Source: an uncultured Myxococcales bacterium (GTDB lineage Bacteria > Myxococcota > Myxococcia > Myxococcales > Myxococcaceae). From it: 35,601 bases of DNA. Positions 25,932 through 35,487 of the stretch are shown in pieces (position 1 is the stretch's first letter; each line of letters starts with the position of its first letter). Location: positions 1 through 35,601 of the forward strand of contig CAIWFK010000346.1 in assembly GCA_903911905.1 (NCBI GenBank), in the 5' to 3' direction. Made by a program: the position numbers and the translations under genes. The notes below the pieces were generated by a model. That model saw only the letters and a list, made by a program, of their open reading frames with translations, had not been told where the DNA came from and searched no databases.

Positions 25932-26626
25932 TGCCGCACGAGATTTCCGACCGGAGCGCGAAGGCCCTGCGCGCGCTCTTTCCCAACACCCCGGGCCGCG
26001 CCGACGCCGAAACCTGGTTGGTCGACCAACTGGTCGACGCCGAGCTGCACCGCCGCGGCACGCGCGACCCGTCGGGCGCCTTCCACGCGCTGGCGCTCAA
26101 CCAGGGCTCGCTGCTCAAGGAAGAGTTCGACCTCTCGACCCACGGTCACCACGACGGGTGGACGCTGGGCGCGCTGGTGGTCGACCCGCTCGAGTTCATG
26201 GTCTGCAGCATGAAGCACGGCTTCGCGGTGGGCGACGAGGTGGTGCGCGCGCTGGTGAAGCAGCTCGAGCGTTCGTTCCCGAAGGCCAAGGTGGTGCGCA
26301 CCCACACCGACGGGTTCGCGGTGCTGCTGGGGCCGACCGCCGAGCAGCGCGTCTCGTGGGACCTGGTGGCGCCACTGGGCGCCCAGTTGGTCGAGGCCGT
26401 GAGCGCGGTGCTGCCGAAGAGTGGCGATGAGCCCGGGTGGACGCCCCGCTTCACGCTCGGCGCGCTCGAGCTGACCGTGGTCGACCCGCCGAACTGGCAG
26501 CTGCTGGGCCCGCTGGTGTGGGCCGAGTGCGAGCGCGCGCACCTGGTGTTCCGCCGCACCCAGACCCGCGAGGTGCTGCGGCGCCGGGTCGAGCTGCATG
26601 GGCGGCTGCCGGCCTTCGACGAGTGA
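25931..26626 (+). CDS. Degenerate GGDEF-fold protein
   Basis: Its ATG overlaps the glmS stop by one base (TGATG), so the two are co-translated. The product has 231 residues. VVDPLEFMVCSMKHGFAVGDEVVRALVKQLERSF...KVVRTHTDGFAVLL matches the GGDEF pattern 'D...F...N...GH..GD..L..........R.GGDEF..ll'. The active-site GGDEF has become HTDGF and the Mg/base-binding residues are altered, so diguanylate cyclase activity is unlikely. It may be an inactive regulatory or protein-binding domain. No signal peptide or membrane segment is present. A metabolic link with GlmS is inferred from gene order only. Confidence 0.7.
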
Positions 26627-26636
26627 GGTTGGAGCG

Positions 26637-27149
26637 TCAGCGCGACATGCGCTGCAAGCGGCCGTGCAGGGTGCTGGCCACCAGGTAGACGAAGTGGCTC
26701 TCGCCGAAGGTCAGCTCGTCGAGGTCGCGCAGGGTCCACCGGTCCTTCATCTTCAGGCCGTTGATGAAGGTGCCGTTGACGCTGCCCAGCTCGCTCAAGA
26801 CCGCCTCTTCGCCGTCCCACACCACCGAGGCGTGGTGCTTCGAGACCGAGGTGTCGTGCACCACCAGGTCGCAGTCGGGTGAGCGGCCGATGGTCAACTG
26901 CATCGAGCCGTCGGGCAGCGGAGGCGGCAGGGTGGCCACGATGAGGTCGCCGAAGTCGACCGATGACGGCGCGCCGCGCAGGCGCATCGCGGGCTGCACC
27001 CGGGTTTCGGTCTGCAGGTTGTGACGAGCCTCGTCCTCGCGGCTGCCCGGAGGCGGTCGCTGCACGAGCGCGAACGGCCCCATCTGGGCGGCGAAGGTGT
27101 CGTCGTCGATTTGCCGGACCAGGTCGGCCAGCTCGCGCATCGTGAACAT
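26637..27149 (-). CDS. FHA-domain protein
   Basis: This is a 170-residue protein with one C-terminal forkhead-associated domain (about 80-160): LTIGRSPDCDLVVHDTSVSKHHASV, then GSVNGTFINGLKM. All core residues for phosphothreonine binding (GR-S, S-x-x-H, N-G) are present. The N-terminal half is a short acidic/basic linker (ELADLVRQIDDDTFAAQMGPFALVQRPPPG) that resembles N-termini of myxobacterial FHA proteins. It probably reads Ser/Thr-kinase signals. The stop is 10 bases from the stop of the GGDEF-like gene on the other strand. Confidence 0.9.
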   Translation of the reverse strand: MFTMRELADLVRQIDDDTFAAQMGPFALVQRPPPGSREDEARHNLQTETRVQPAMRLRGAPSSVDFGDLIVATLPPPLPDGSMQLTIGRSPDCDLVVHDTSVSKHHASVVWDGEEAVLSELGSVNGTFINGLKMKDRWTLRDLDELTFGESHFVYLVASTLHGRLQRMSR

Positions 27150-27161
27150 CTCGGCCGCAGT

Positions 27162-28958
<1,797 letters not shown>

Positions 28959-28983
28959 TGGCTCCAGCTTCCCTTGCTTCAGA

Positions 28984-29009
28984 GCCTCCGGAAATCCCGG
29001 GCCGGTTCA
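28984..29009 (-). repeat. IS3 terminal inverted repeat (intact end)
   Basis: Read on the minus strand this end begins TGAACCGGCCCGGGATTTCC and continues GGAGGC. This is the usual outer end of IS3-family members in high-GC proteobacteria and myxobacteria. It lies 26 bases upstream of the OrfA start. The partner repeat is absent. The bases just outside (29010 onward, CTT) could be half of a target duplication, but the other copy is lost. Confidence 0.8.
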
Positions 29010-29010
29010 C

Positions 29011-30309
29011 TTCCGGCACGGCGTCCTCGGCGCACTCACGCAGGCGCAGCTCGAGCGCGGCCAACTGCGCGCGGCGCTGGCCGGCCTGTCGACGCAGCGC
29101 TTCCGGCCGCCGAAGTCGAAGACGACGCGCAGCTACTCGGTGGCCACCCTCGAGCGCTGGTACTACGCCTTCCGGGCGAAGCGCCTCGACGGCCTCAAGC
29201 CCGCGCCGCGCAGCGACAAAGGCCGCGCGCAGGAACTCACACCCGAGCAACGGCAACTCCTGTGCGACATTCGCCGTGAATTCCCGTCGGCCTCCGCGTC
29301 GCTCATCCTGCGCGCGCTGGTGGCCGCCGGCCGCTTCAACGGCGCGGCCGTCTCGGCCACCACGGTGCGCCGCCTCTTCGTCGACGAGGGGCTCGACCGG
29401 CTGTCGCTACGCGCCGGCGACGGCGGGAAGACGCGGCTGCGGTGGCAGGCCGCGCGGCCGGGTGCACTGTGGCACGGCGACGTGTGCCACGGGCCGGCCC
29501 TCGTCATCGACGGGAAGACGCGGCCCTTGCGCATCCACGCCTTGATGGACGACGCCTCGCGGTACGTGGTGGCCCTCGAGGCGCACCACACCGAGCGCGA
29601 GGTGGACATGCTGGGCGTCTTCGTCCGCGCGCTGCGCCGGCATGGACCGCCAGACGCCCTCTACCTCGACAACGGCGCCACCTACCGCGGCGAGACGCTC
29701 GCCACCGCCTGCGCTCGGCTCGGCGTCTCGCTGCTCCACGCCCGGCCGTACGATGCGCCAGCCCGAGGGAAGATGGAGCGCTTCTGGCGCACGCTGCGCG
29801 AAGGGCTGCTCGACTTCAGCGGCGGCCTCACCTCGCTCCACGACATCAACGTGCGGCTGCTCGCCTTCCTCGACGTCCACTACCACCAGGCGCCGCACGC
29901 CGACCTCTACGGCCGAGCGCCGAAATCCGTCTTCGACGCCACGCCGCCGCGGGTGGACGCCCTCGAAGAGAGTGGCCTCAGGGCGGCGCTCACCACCCGC
30001 GTCAGGCGCCGAGTGCGGCGCGACAGCACCGTGTCCATCGGCGGCAAGGACTACGAGGTGGACGGCGCCCACCTCGCGGGCCGACTCGTCATGCTGTGCC
30101 GTTGCCTCGTCGACTTGAGCGAGATGCCCTGGGTGGAATTCGAGACTCGCCGCGTGGAGGTGCGGCCCGTCGACGCGGTGAAGAATTCCCGTCGGCCCCG
30201 ACGCCGTCACACCGCCGAGGCCGCGCCTCTACATCCGGCCTTCAATCCACCTCAGGCGCTCCTCGACAAGGCTCTCGGTCGCCGCGGCGCGAAGGGCGGT
30301 GACGCATGA
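29011..30309 (+). pseudogene. TniA/Mu-type DDE transposase, 5' end removed by IS3
   Basis: This is 432 codons of an integrase-core transposase. Its first codons at 29011 (FRHGVLGALTQAQLERG) directly follow the IS3 end. The HTH_23-like domain (SVATLERWYYAFRAKRLDGL) and a second HTH (SASLILRALVAAGRFNGAAVSATTVRRLF) precede the rve domain. Its catalytic residues are the Asp in WHGDVCHGP, the Asp in LYLDNGATYRG and the Glu in ARGKMERFW. The C-terminal part is a beta-barrel (IGGKDYEVDGAHLAGRLV). About 15 start codons seem lost. The downstream ATPase is coupled (ATGATG overlap), as in Tn5053/Tn7-like and Mu-like systems. An N-terminal deletion makes function doubtful. Confidence 0.8.
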
Positions 30310-31130
30310 TGCCCGCCTACGTCAGCCACTTCGGCCTGAAGCAGGCACCCTTCACGAAAGAGGTCGCCGACGCCGACCTGTGGCTGCCCGCCTCGAAGAC
30401 GGCCCTCGTCGATGACCTGGTGGAGGCCGTATCCGAGAGAAGCAGCGTCGTCCTCGTCGGCGAGCCCGGCGTCGGGAAGACGTGCGTGCTGCGCGCCTTG
30501 CGCCACCGGCTGCCCCAGGCGGGCTTCCGACTGACGTACTGCCACAACGCCACCCTCGGCCGTCGCGACTTCTACCGGCAGCTCTGCCTGGCCCTCGGCC
30601 TGACACCCAACGCCACGGCCGCGTCCGTCTTCTTCTCCGTCTCGGCGCACGTCGAGGAGCTCGGCCGCGAGCGCGTGCACCCCGTCTTCCTCCTCGACGA
30701 GGCCCACCTGCTGCACCAGGACACGCTCGACCACCTGCACATCCTGCTGAACTACAGCTGGGACTCGAAGGCGCTCTTGTCACTCATCCTCGTCGGTCTG
30801 CCCGAGCTGGACGACAGGCTCGCGGCCCGCAGGAACCGAAGCCTCTTCTCGCGACTCGGCCGGCGGCTGCACATCTCCCAGCTGACGCCCGAGGACACCA
30901 CCGAGTACCTGCGGCTGCGCCTCGAGCGCGCTGGGTGCGAGCGCGAAGTGTTTCCCTCGGACTCCATCGCCATGCTGCACGAGGCCGCCACCGGCGCGCT
31001 GCGCGACATCGACAGGCTCGCGACCGCGGCCCTCCGAGAGGCCGCGCGGAAGAAGAAGAAGCTCGTCGAGCGCGACGTCATCGCCCGCGTCCTCGACGCC
31101 GAGGCCACTCGGCCCGGTGACGAGACGTGA
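30306..31130 (+). CDS. ExeA/TniB-like AAA ATPase of the transposition module
   Basis: This is a 274-residue AAA+ ATPase of the ExeA/TniB group. Its N-terminus (YVSHFGLKQAPFTKEV) is the ExeA-like opening. Walker A is GEPGVGKT (52-59) and Walker B is PVFLLDEAHLL. The sensor and arginine elements follow (NRSLFSRLGRRLHISQLTPEDTTEYLRLRLERAG). These ATPases select target DNA and stimulate the partner transposase (MuB, TniB, IstB, TnsC). The ATG at 30306 overlaps the transposase stop; a second ATG at 30309 is possible. It is intact. A GTGA overlap links it to the third small gene. Confidence 0.9.
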   Translation: MMPAYVSHFGLKQAPFTKEVADADLWLPASKTALVDDLVEAVSERSSVVLVGEPGVGKTCVLRALRHRLPQAGFRLTYCHNATLGRRDFYRQLCLALGLTPNATAASVFFSVSAHVEELGRERVHPVFLLDEAHLLHQDTLDHLHILLNYSWDSKALLSLILVGLPELDDRLAARRNRSLFSRLGRRLHISQLTPEDTTEYLRLRLERAGCEREVFPSDSIAMLHEAATGALRDIDRLATAALREAARKKKKLVERDVIARVLDAEATRPGDET

Positions 31131-31396
31131 GCCCCGACGTCCTCAGCGAGTCACCCGAACTCGCGTGTGTCGACATCCTCGAGCACTCCGTCAGGGTCGC
31201 CCGAGCCGCGCTCATCGCCGCGAACCCCGAGCTCCAGGAAGGCGACTTCATCAGCTCGGTGCTCGACAGCCGCAGTCTGCAGGCCTGCGCGGCGGACGCC
31301 GTCGTCACACACCTCGACGCGCTCGACACCGCGCTCGGTCGCTACCGTGACCTCGCGCTCAACCCACCCCGAACGCCGACCCCGGACGACGTCTGA
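31127..31396 (+). CDS. Small third protein of the transposition module
   Basis: I do not recognise the family. The GTG start at 31127 overlaps the ATPase stop by 4 bases (GTGA). The product has 89 residues and is acidic and helical (SPELACVDILEHSVRVARAALIAANPELQEGDFISS...ACAADAVVTHLDALDTALGRYRDL). It ends in a Pro/Thr/Asp-rich tail (PPRTPTPDDV). Its position after the transposase and ATPase, with tight coupling, suggests an accessory subunit, perhaps an ATPase or transposase modulator. Confidence 0.65.
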   Translation: MSPDVLSESPELACVDILEHSVRVARAALIAANPELQEGDFISSVLDSRSLQACAADAVVTHLDALDTALGRYRDLALNPPRTPTPDDV

Positions 31397-31405
31397 ACGT
31401 CGCGC

Positions 31406-31446
31406 CCATCATCGGGGTGGTCGTCGACCACCGCCCTCGATGATGG
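31406..31446 (+). terminator. Long imperfect hairpin after the transposition genes
   Basis: CCATCATCG (31406-31414) pairs with CGATGATGG (31438-31446), and GGTGGTCG (31416-31423) pairs with CGACCACC (31425-31432), separated by a small bulge (GCCCT). This gives 17 base pairs with a one-base loop. It starts 10 bases after the third gene's stop. No T-run follows, so a factor-independent terminator is uncertain. It could be an element-end structure instead. Confidence 0.4.
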
Positions 31447-31635
31447 CCATCACTCAGGCCGCTCGCGGATCCATCAGCAAACGCGCTTCGCAACATTGAC
31501 GAGCACGCAGCGCGGGGGCCGCGTCATTGCCGAAGAGATGCGCACGAAGGGACAAAGCTGGTTCGAGCAACGTTGGGGGGACGAGCTCAGACACAGGTTT
31601 GTGCCCGGCGTTATTCAGCAAGCCTCAAAGTTGGC

Positions 31636-32226
31636 CTACTTCGGAAGCCGGCTACACATCATGCGCACCGCGATGCGCATCTTCTCCCGGTACGCTTCGG
31701 AAGTGGCGACCTGCTGCTTCACTCCGACGGACGTCGCGAACAGATTTTCGCCGAGGTCCTTTGCCGAGAGCCCCTGAGCCTTCCATGCCTCAGCGATGCC
31801 AGAGCTGCGGATCAGGCGCACGACGTCGTTCACCAGCTCGCGGTCGAGCTCGCGGATGCTCTCGCCGAGGAGCGCGACGGCCGTCTCCATCAGCTCGCTC
31901 ATGTACTCCGAGCCCACCTGACCCACCAACGAGCCGTGGGTTGCTTCGAACGCCCCCAGGATTCGCTCCTCTGCGCTTTGCTCTTCTTTCGCGAGGGCCG
32001 CCTTGCGCGCGCGTCGCATCGACTCGGCCTGCGCGATGACAGCCGCCTTGAAGAGTTCCTCCTTCGTTCGATGGTGCAGGTAAAGGCCTTGGCGCGAGAG
32101 ACCGGCAGCACGTGCAAGGTCATCCATCGACGTCTTCTTGAAGCCGTAGCGAAGGAAGACGCGCATCGCGGCCCCCAGGATTGCCGCGCGCCGCGCCCCA
32201 CCAGCTTCGGTCGAATCGGTGCTCAT
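31636..32226 (-). CDS. TetR-family transcriptional regulator
   Basis: This is a 196-residue TetR repressor. The N-terminal HTH is ARRAAILGAAMRVFLRYGFKKTSMDDLARAAGLSRQGLYLHHRTKEELFKA (about 12-63). The rest is the all-helical ligand-binding domain with no recognised ligand. It diverges from the SDR/propeller/SDR operon, with 271 bases between them, and is likely its repressor. A 13-bp perfect palindrome covers its start codon, an obvious autoregulation site. Confidence 0.92.
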   Translation of the reverse strand: MSTDSTEAGGARRAAILGAAMRVFLRYGFKKTSMDDLARAAGLSRQGLYLHHRTKEELFKAAVIAQAESMRRARKAALAKEEQSAEERILGAFEATHGSLVGQVGSEYMSELMETAVALLGESIRELDRELVNDVVRLIRSSGIAEAWKAQGLSAKDLGENLFATSVGVKQQVATSEAYREKMRIAVRMMCSRLPK

Positions 32227-32253
32227 CGTTCGACCTCTTCGAGGTCGAACGAT
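32225..32253 (+). promoter_or_regulatory. 13-bp perfect palindrome at tetR start
   Basis: ATCGTTCGACCTC (32225-32237), then TTC, then GAGGTCGAACGAT (32241-32253). The arms are perfect. Its outermost bases overlap the tetR start codon (ATG 32226-32224). It is a candidate TetR operator, but it could also form a hairpin in the tetR mRNA leader. Confidence 0.6.
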
Positions 32254-32379
32254 TCGAACTCCGCGAAGGTCACACGCCCTTCCTCCTGTTCGGGAACGCC
32301 ATCGAAGGCCGTGTCGTGCATCGCGTGCTCCAGCTACCAGTGGTCTGCTCTTTCAGAGTTGGCACTTGAAAACCACGTT

Positions 32380-32391
32380 GTCAACGTTGAC
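32380..32391 (+). promoter_or_regulatory. GTCAACGTTGAC palindrome in tetR/SDR intergenic region
   Basis: This is a 12-base perfect palindrome. Its halves (GTCAA / TTGAC) recur in the larger inverted repeat 70 bases downstream. It is a candidate regulator-binding site. The sequence differs from the palindrome at the tetR start. Confidence 0.45.
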
Positions 32392-32461
32392 CACCAACCC
32401 GCTCGAAGTCGAGCAGTCCCCGGTACGCGTTGCGCTCGAACCCGCCAAGAGTAAGACGGAG

Positions 32462-32487
32462 TTGACAATTAATGCCGATATTGTCAA
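32462..32487 (+). promoter_or_regulatory. TTGACAAT-N10-ATTGTCAA operator overlapping -35 of SDR operon
   Basis: The two 8-base arms (32462-32469 and 32480-32487) are perfect inverted repeats. The left arm contains a consensus -35 (TTGACA). The right arm overlaps the -10 region at about 17 bases spacing. The first SDR ATG is at 32498. Binding of a dimeric regulator here would shut the promoter. The A/T-rich context stands out from the GC-rich window. Confidence 0.6.
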
Positions 32488-32497
32488 TTACGTCCAC

Positions 32498-33358
32498 ATG
32501 GACGAAAACAACAGGCGAGGACGCCCGAACAAGACGGTGCTCGTTACAGGGGCGTCTTCTGGCATCGGCAAGGCGTCCGTCGAGGCGTTGCTTGGGTGCG
32601 GTTACACGGTCTTTGCGGGCGCGCGGCGGGTGGACCGCATGGACTCCCTCGCCAAGGCAGGAGCGCACTTGGTGGCACTCGATGTGACCGATGATGCTTC
32701 GATGAAGGCTGCGGTCGACGCCGTCCTGCGCGAGGCCGGTCGGATTGACGTGCTGCTCAACAACGCTGGATACGGCGCGTATGGCTCACTGGAGGAGGTG
32801 CCGCTGGATGAGGGACGACGCCAGTTCGACGTCAACCTCTTTGGGCTTGCCCGGCTGACGCAACTGGTGCTCCCGGCGATGCGCGAACAGGGCGCCGGTC
32901 GCATCGTCAACGTGTCGTCGAGCGGCGGTCAGTTCGCGGGGCCGTTTGGGACCTGGTACCACGCATCGAAATTCGCCGTCGAGGGCCTCAGCGACGCGCT
33001 GCGAATGGAGCTCCACCCCTTCGGCATCGATGTGGTCGTGATTCAGCCCGGTGCCATCGTCACCGAGGGGAGCGCGATTATTCGCGGCGGGCTGATGAAG
33101 TACTCCGGCGACGGTCCGTATCGGGTCGGGGCGCGCGCGCTCGACAAGATGTTGGCCTCGTCGGACAAAGGCTCACTTCCATCTCCTCCAGCCGTCGTCG
33201 CCAAGACGATCGTGAGGGCAGTCCAGGCTCGCAAGCCAAGGACGCGCTACGCGACCGGCGGTGGTGCGGGTCTGCTGCTCTTCCTGCGCCGCCTTCTCAC
33301 CGACCGTGCGTTCGACGCGGTGATGCGGATGTTCTTGATGCAAGGAGCGAACTCATGA
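32498..33358 (+). CDS. Short-chain dehydrogenase/reductase (first of two)
   Basis: This is a 286-residue classical SDR. It has TGASSGIGKAS (cofactor loop), LDVTDDASM (Asp binding), NNAGYGAYG, NVSSSGGQ (catalytic Ser region) and YHASKFAVEG (Tyr-x-x-x-Lys). Arg residues after the second strand (GARRVDRM) suggest NADP preference. The ATG at 32498 is preferred, because earlier codons cover the operator. The substrate is unknown. It overlaps the propeller gene by 4 bases (ATGA) and is a close paralogue of the second SDR. Confidence 0.92.
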   Translation: MDENNRRGRPNKTVLVTGASSGIGKASVEALLGCGYTVFAGARRVDRMDSLAKAGAHLVALDVTDDASMKAAVDAVLREAGRIDVLLNNAGYGAYGSLEEVPLDEGRRQFDVNLFGLARLTQLVLPAMREQGAGRIVNVSSSGGQFAGPFGTWYHASKFAVEGLSDALRMELHPFGIDVVVIQPGAIVTEGSAIIRGGLMKYSGDGPYRVGARALDKMLASSDKGSLPSPPAVVAKTIVRAVQARKPRTRYATGGGAGLLLFLRRLLTDRAFDAVMRMFLMQGANS

Positions 33359-34503
33359 GCCGCCAGCGAATTCTCCGTGTCCTCGGTGGTACGTTCATCG
33401 CGCTGCTCTCGACCATCGTGATGGGGCTGGTGATGCTCAAGCTCTTCTACGGCCGCGGCACGCCGTACCCCGACGTGAGCGGCGTTCCGCTCGTCGCTGA
33501 GCCAGAGGTCGTCGCCGCCGCGACCCTGGAATTCCCCCCCGGGAACGTCGCCGTCTCGCGCACTGGGCGGGTCTTCTTCAACCTGCACCCAATCGCGCAT
33601 CTGTACCGCTTCACCGATGTCTTCATGTTCGAGCTGGTTGACGGGAAGCCGAAGCCCTACCCCGACGCCGCATCGCAGGCGGACCTTGGCTTCGTGTTCG
33701 GAATGACGGTGGACGGCCAAAATCGATTGTGGCTGACAGCACCAGCGGTTCTCGACCGGGAACGGACGCGGCTCATCGCGTACGACCTGACCTCGAACAC
33801 GAAGCTCTTCGACCATGAGCTCGACCCCGGCGTCGCGCGATTCGGCCAGGACCTGCGCGTCACGCCGGACGGCAAGACGGTCCTGATCGCGAACGCGGGC
33901 GCATTCCGGTTCACCGACGCCTCCCTGGTCATCGTCGACATCGCGACCTGGAAGGCGCGCTCTGTTCTCTCTGGAGACCCAGCTACGCAGGCTCACGACT
34001 GGCTCATGACCGTCGGCAACGCCCCCTACCGGGTCGCCTACGGCCTCTTGAACTTCCAGGGGGGCCTCGACGGCATCTCGATTAGCCCTGACGGACACTG
34101 GGTCTTCCTCGCCCCTATGAGCAACGACCTGTTGTATCGGGTACCGCTGGCGGACGTGCTCGATGCCTCAATCTCTGCGGCGAACCTCTCCGCGCGTGTC
34201 GAGCGCGTGGGCAAGAAGCCGCTGAGCGACGGCATCGAGGCGGCCCCCGACGGAAGCGTCCTCGTCACCGACGTCGAGCACGGTGGCATCGCGCGCGTCG
34301 ATGCGCACGGCGGCCTTCAAACGCTGGTGAAGCTCGGCGGGGTCTCGTGGGCCGATGGTGTCGCCGTCGGGCCTGACGGCATGGCGTACTTCACCGACAG
34401 CGCGATCCCCGTGTACATCGATCCCTTCGTACGGCCTCCGGCGCTCGACCGACTTGCAGCAGGCCGCCCGTACCACCTCTATCGCTTCCGCTTGCCCCAG
34501 TGA
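33355..34503 (+). CDS. Major royal jelly protein/SMP-30-like beta-propeller
   Basis: This is a 382-residue protein with an N-terminal membrane anchor or signal (ALLSTIVMGLVMLKLFY) and a propeller. Blades include FPPGNVAVSRTGRVFFNLHP, FVFGMTVDGQNRLWLT, VTPDGKTVLIAN, GGLDGISISPDGHWVFLAPMSNDLLYRVP and GIEAAPDGSVLVTDVEHGGIARVD. This matches bacterial members of the royal-jelly/Yellow family, related to SMP-30 lactonases. It is probably periplasmic. Lactonase or tautomerase activity is inferred. It sits between two cytoplasmic SDRs in an ATGA-coupled operon. Confidence 0.88.
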   Translation: MSRQRILRVLGGTFIALLSTIVMGLVMLKLFYGRGTPYPDVSGVPLVAEPEVVAAATLEFPPGNVAVSRTGRVFFNLHPIAHLYRFTDVFMFELVDGKPKPYPDAASQADLGFVFGMTVDGQNRLWLTAPAVLDRERTRLIAYDLTSNTKLFDHELDPGVARFGQDLRVTPDGKTVLIANAGAFRFTDASLVIVDIATWKARSVLSGDPATQAHDWLMTVGNAPYRVAYGLLNFQGGLDGISISPDGHWVFLAPMSNDLLYRVPLADVLDASISAANLSARVERVGKKPLSDGIEAAPDGSVLVTDVEHGGIARVDAHGGLQTLVKLGGVSWADGVAVGPDGMAYFTDSAIPVYIDPFVRPPALDRLAAGRPYHLYRFRLPQ

Positions 34504-34558
34504 CAGCGCACAGCTCGCGCCAAACGGGCGCGCCAATGAAGTCTCCAACGGAGTGAAC

Positions 34559-35398
34559 ATGACTGCGTCCGAAAAACGAGTGGTGCTGATTACTGGTGCG
34601 TCGTCAGGGATGGGAAAGGAGACCGCCATCGCACTCGCGCGCAAGGGGCATGTCGTCTACGGCGCTGCCCGACGCGTCTCGATGATGGGGGACCTGCTCG
34701 CGGCGGGTGGCTACGCAGTCGAACTCGACGTCACGAACGAGACGCAGGTGCGAAGCGTAACCGCTCGCGTTCTCCAGGAGGCTGGCAGGATCGACGTCCT
34801 CATCAACAATGCGGGATACGCCGTCTACGGCGCCGTGGAGGACACCAGTCTCGACGACGCGCGCCGGCAGTTCGAGGTGAACCTCTTCGGCGCTGCGGCC
34901 CTGACAAGGGCGGTGCTCCCGGCCATGCGCGCGCAACGAAGCGGTCGAATCATCAACATCACGTCAATGGGCGGGAAACTCCACTCACCACTCGGCGCCT
35001 GGTACCACGCATCGAAGCACGCGCTCGAGGGCTGGTCCGACTGCCTGCGCGTTGAGACGGCGATGTTCGGAATCGACGTCGTCATCGTCGAGCCAGGTAT
35101 CGTCGCGACGGAGTTTGGAAGTGTTCTCGAACAGCCGATGCTCGCGCGCTCAGGACCTGGTGCCTACGGCGCGATGACCAGGTCCGTCGCTGAAGCGACG
35201 CGCGCGTCATACGACAAGGGTGGTGCGTCCCCCGCGTCGGTCGTCGCAAACACCATCTCGAAGGCGATTTCCGCCAGGAGGCCGAAGACACGCTACGTCG
35301 TCGGTAAGTACGCACGGCCGCTCCTCTTCATGCGGCGCTGGCTCAGCGATCGGCTTTTCGACGCGATCATCATGAGCCAGGTGAAGCGGCTTACCTGA
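34559..35398 (+). CDS. Short-chain dehydrogenase/reductase (second of two)
   Basis: This is a 279-residue classical SDR with TGASSGMGKET, LDVTNETQV, NNAGYAVYG, NITSMGGK and YHASKHALEG. It starts at 34559, with a GGAG ribosome site 6 bases before the ATG. It lies 55 bases after the propeller gene and is very similar to the first SDR in every core motif, so the pair probably arose by duplication. Both have the GAARR/GARR segment that suggests NADP. The substrate is unknown. Confidence 0.93.
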   Translation: MTASEKRVVLITGASSGMGKETAIALARKGHVVYGAARRVSMMGDLLAAGGYAVELDVTNETQVRSVTARVLQEAGRIDVLINNAGYAVYGAVEDTSLDDARRQFEVNLFGAAALTRAVLPAMRAQRSGRIINITSMGGKLHSPLGAWYHASKHALEGWSDCLRVETAMFGIDVVIVEPGIVATEFGSVLEQPMLARSGPGAYGAMTRSVAEATRASYDKGGASPASVVANTISKAISARRPKTRYVVGKYARPLLFMRRWLSDRLFDAIIMSQVKRLT

Positions 35399-35407
35399 AG
35401 GCCGCGG

Positions 35408-35460
35408 TCGGACGGTTGCACTTCATCAGAACGCACCGCCGAGAACGCGCGACCGTCCGA
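35408..35460 (+). terminator. Inverted repeat after the SDR operon
   Basis: TCGGACGGT (35408-35416) pairs perfectly with ACCGTCCGA (35452-35460) across a 35-base loop. It begins 10 bases after the last SDR stop. It is weak as a terminator because there is no T-run and the loop is long. It may be a remnant of a mobile element end. Confidence 0.25.
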
Positions 35461-35487
35461 GTCACGGGCGGGCCGAACGGCGTCTAA

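Noticed and set aside
32462-32490. Similarity to the trp/tac -35 region as a sign of vector sequence
   Set aside because: Only about 12 bases match (TTGACAATTAAT). The flanks are unlike tac or any vector, and the stretch fits a natural promoter with an inverted repeat.
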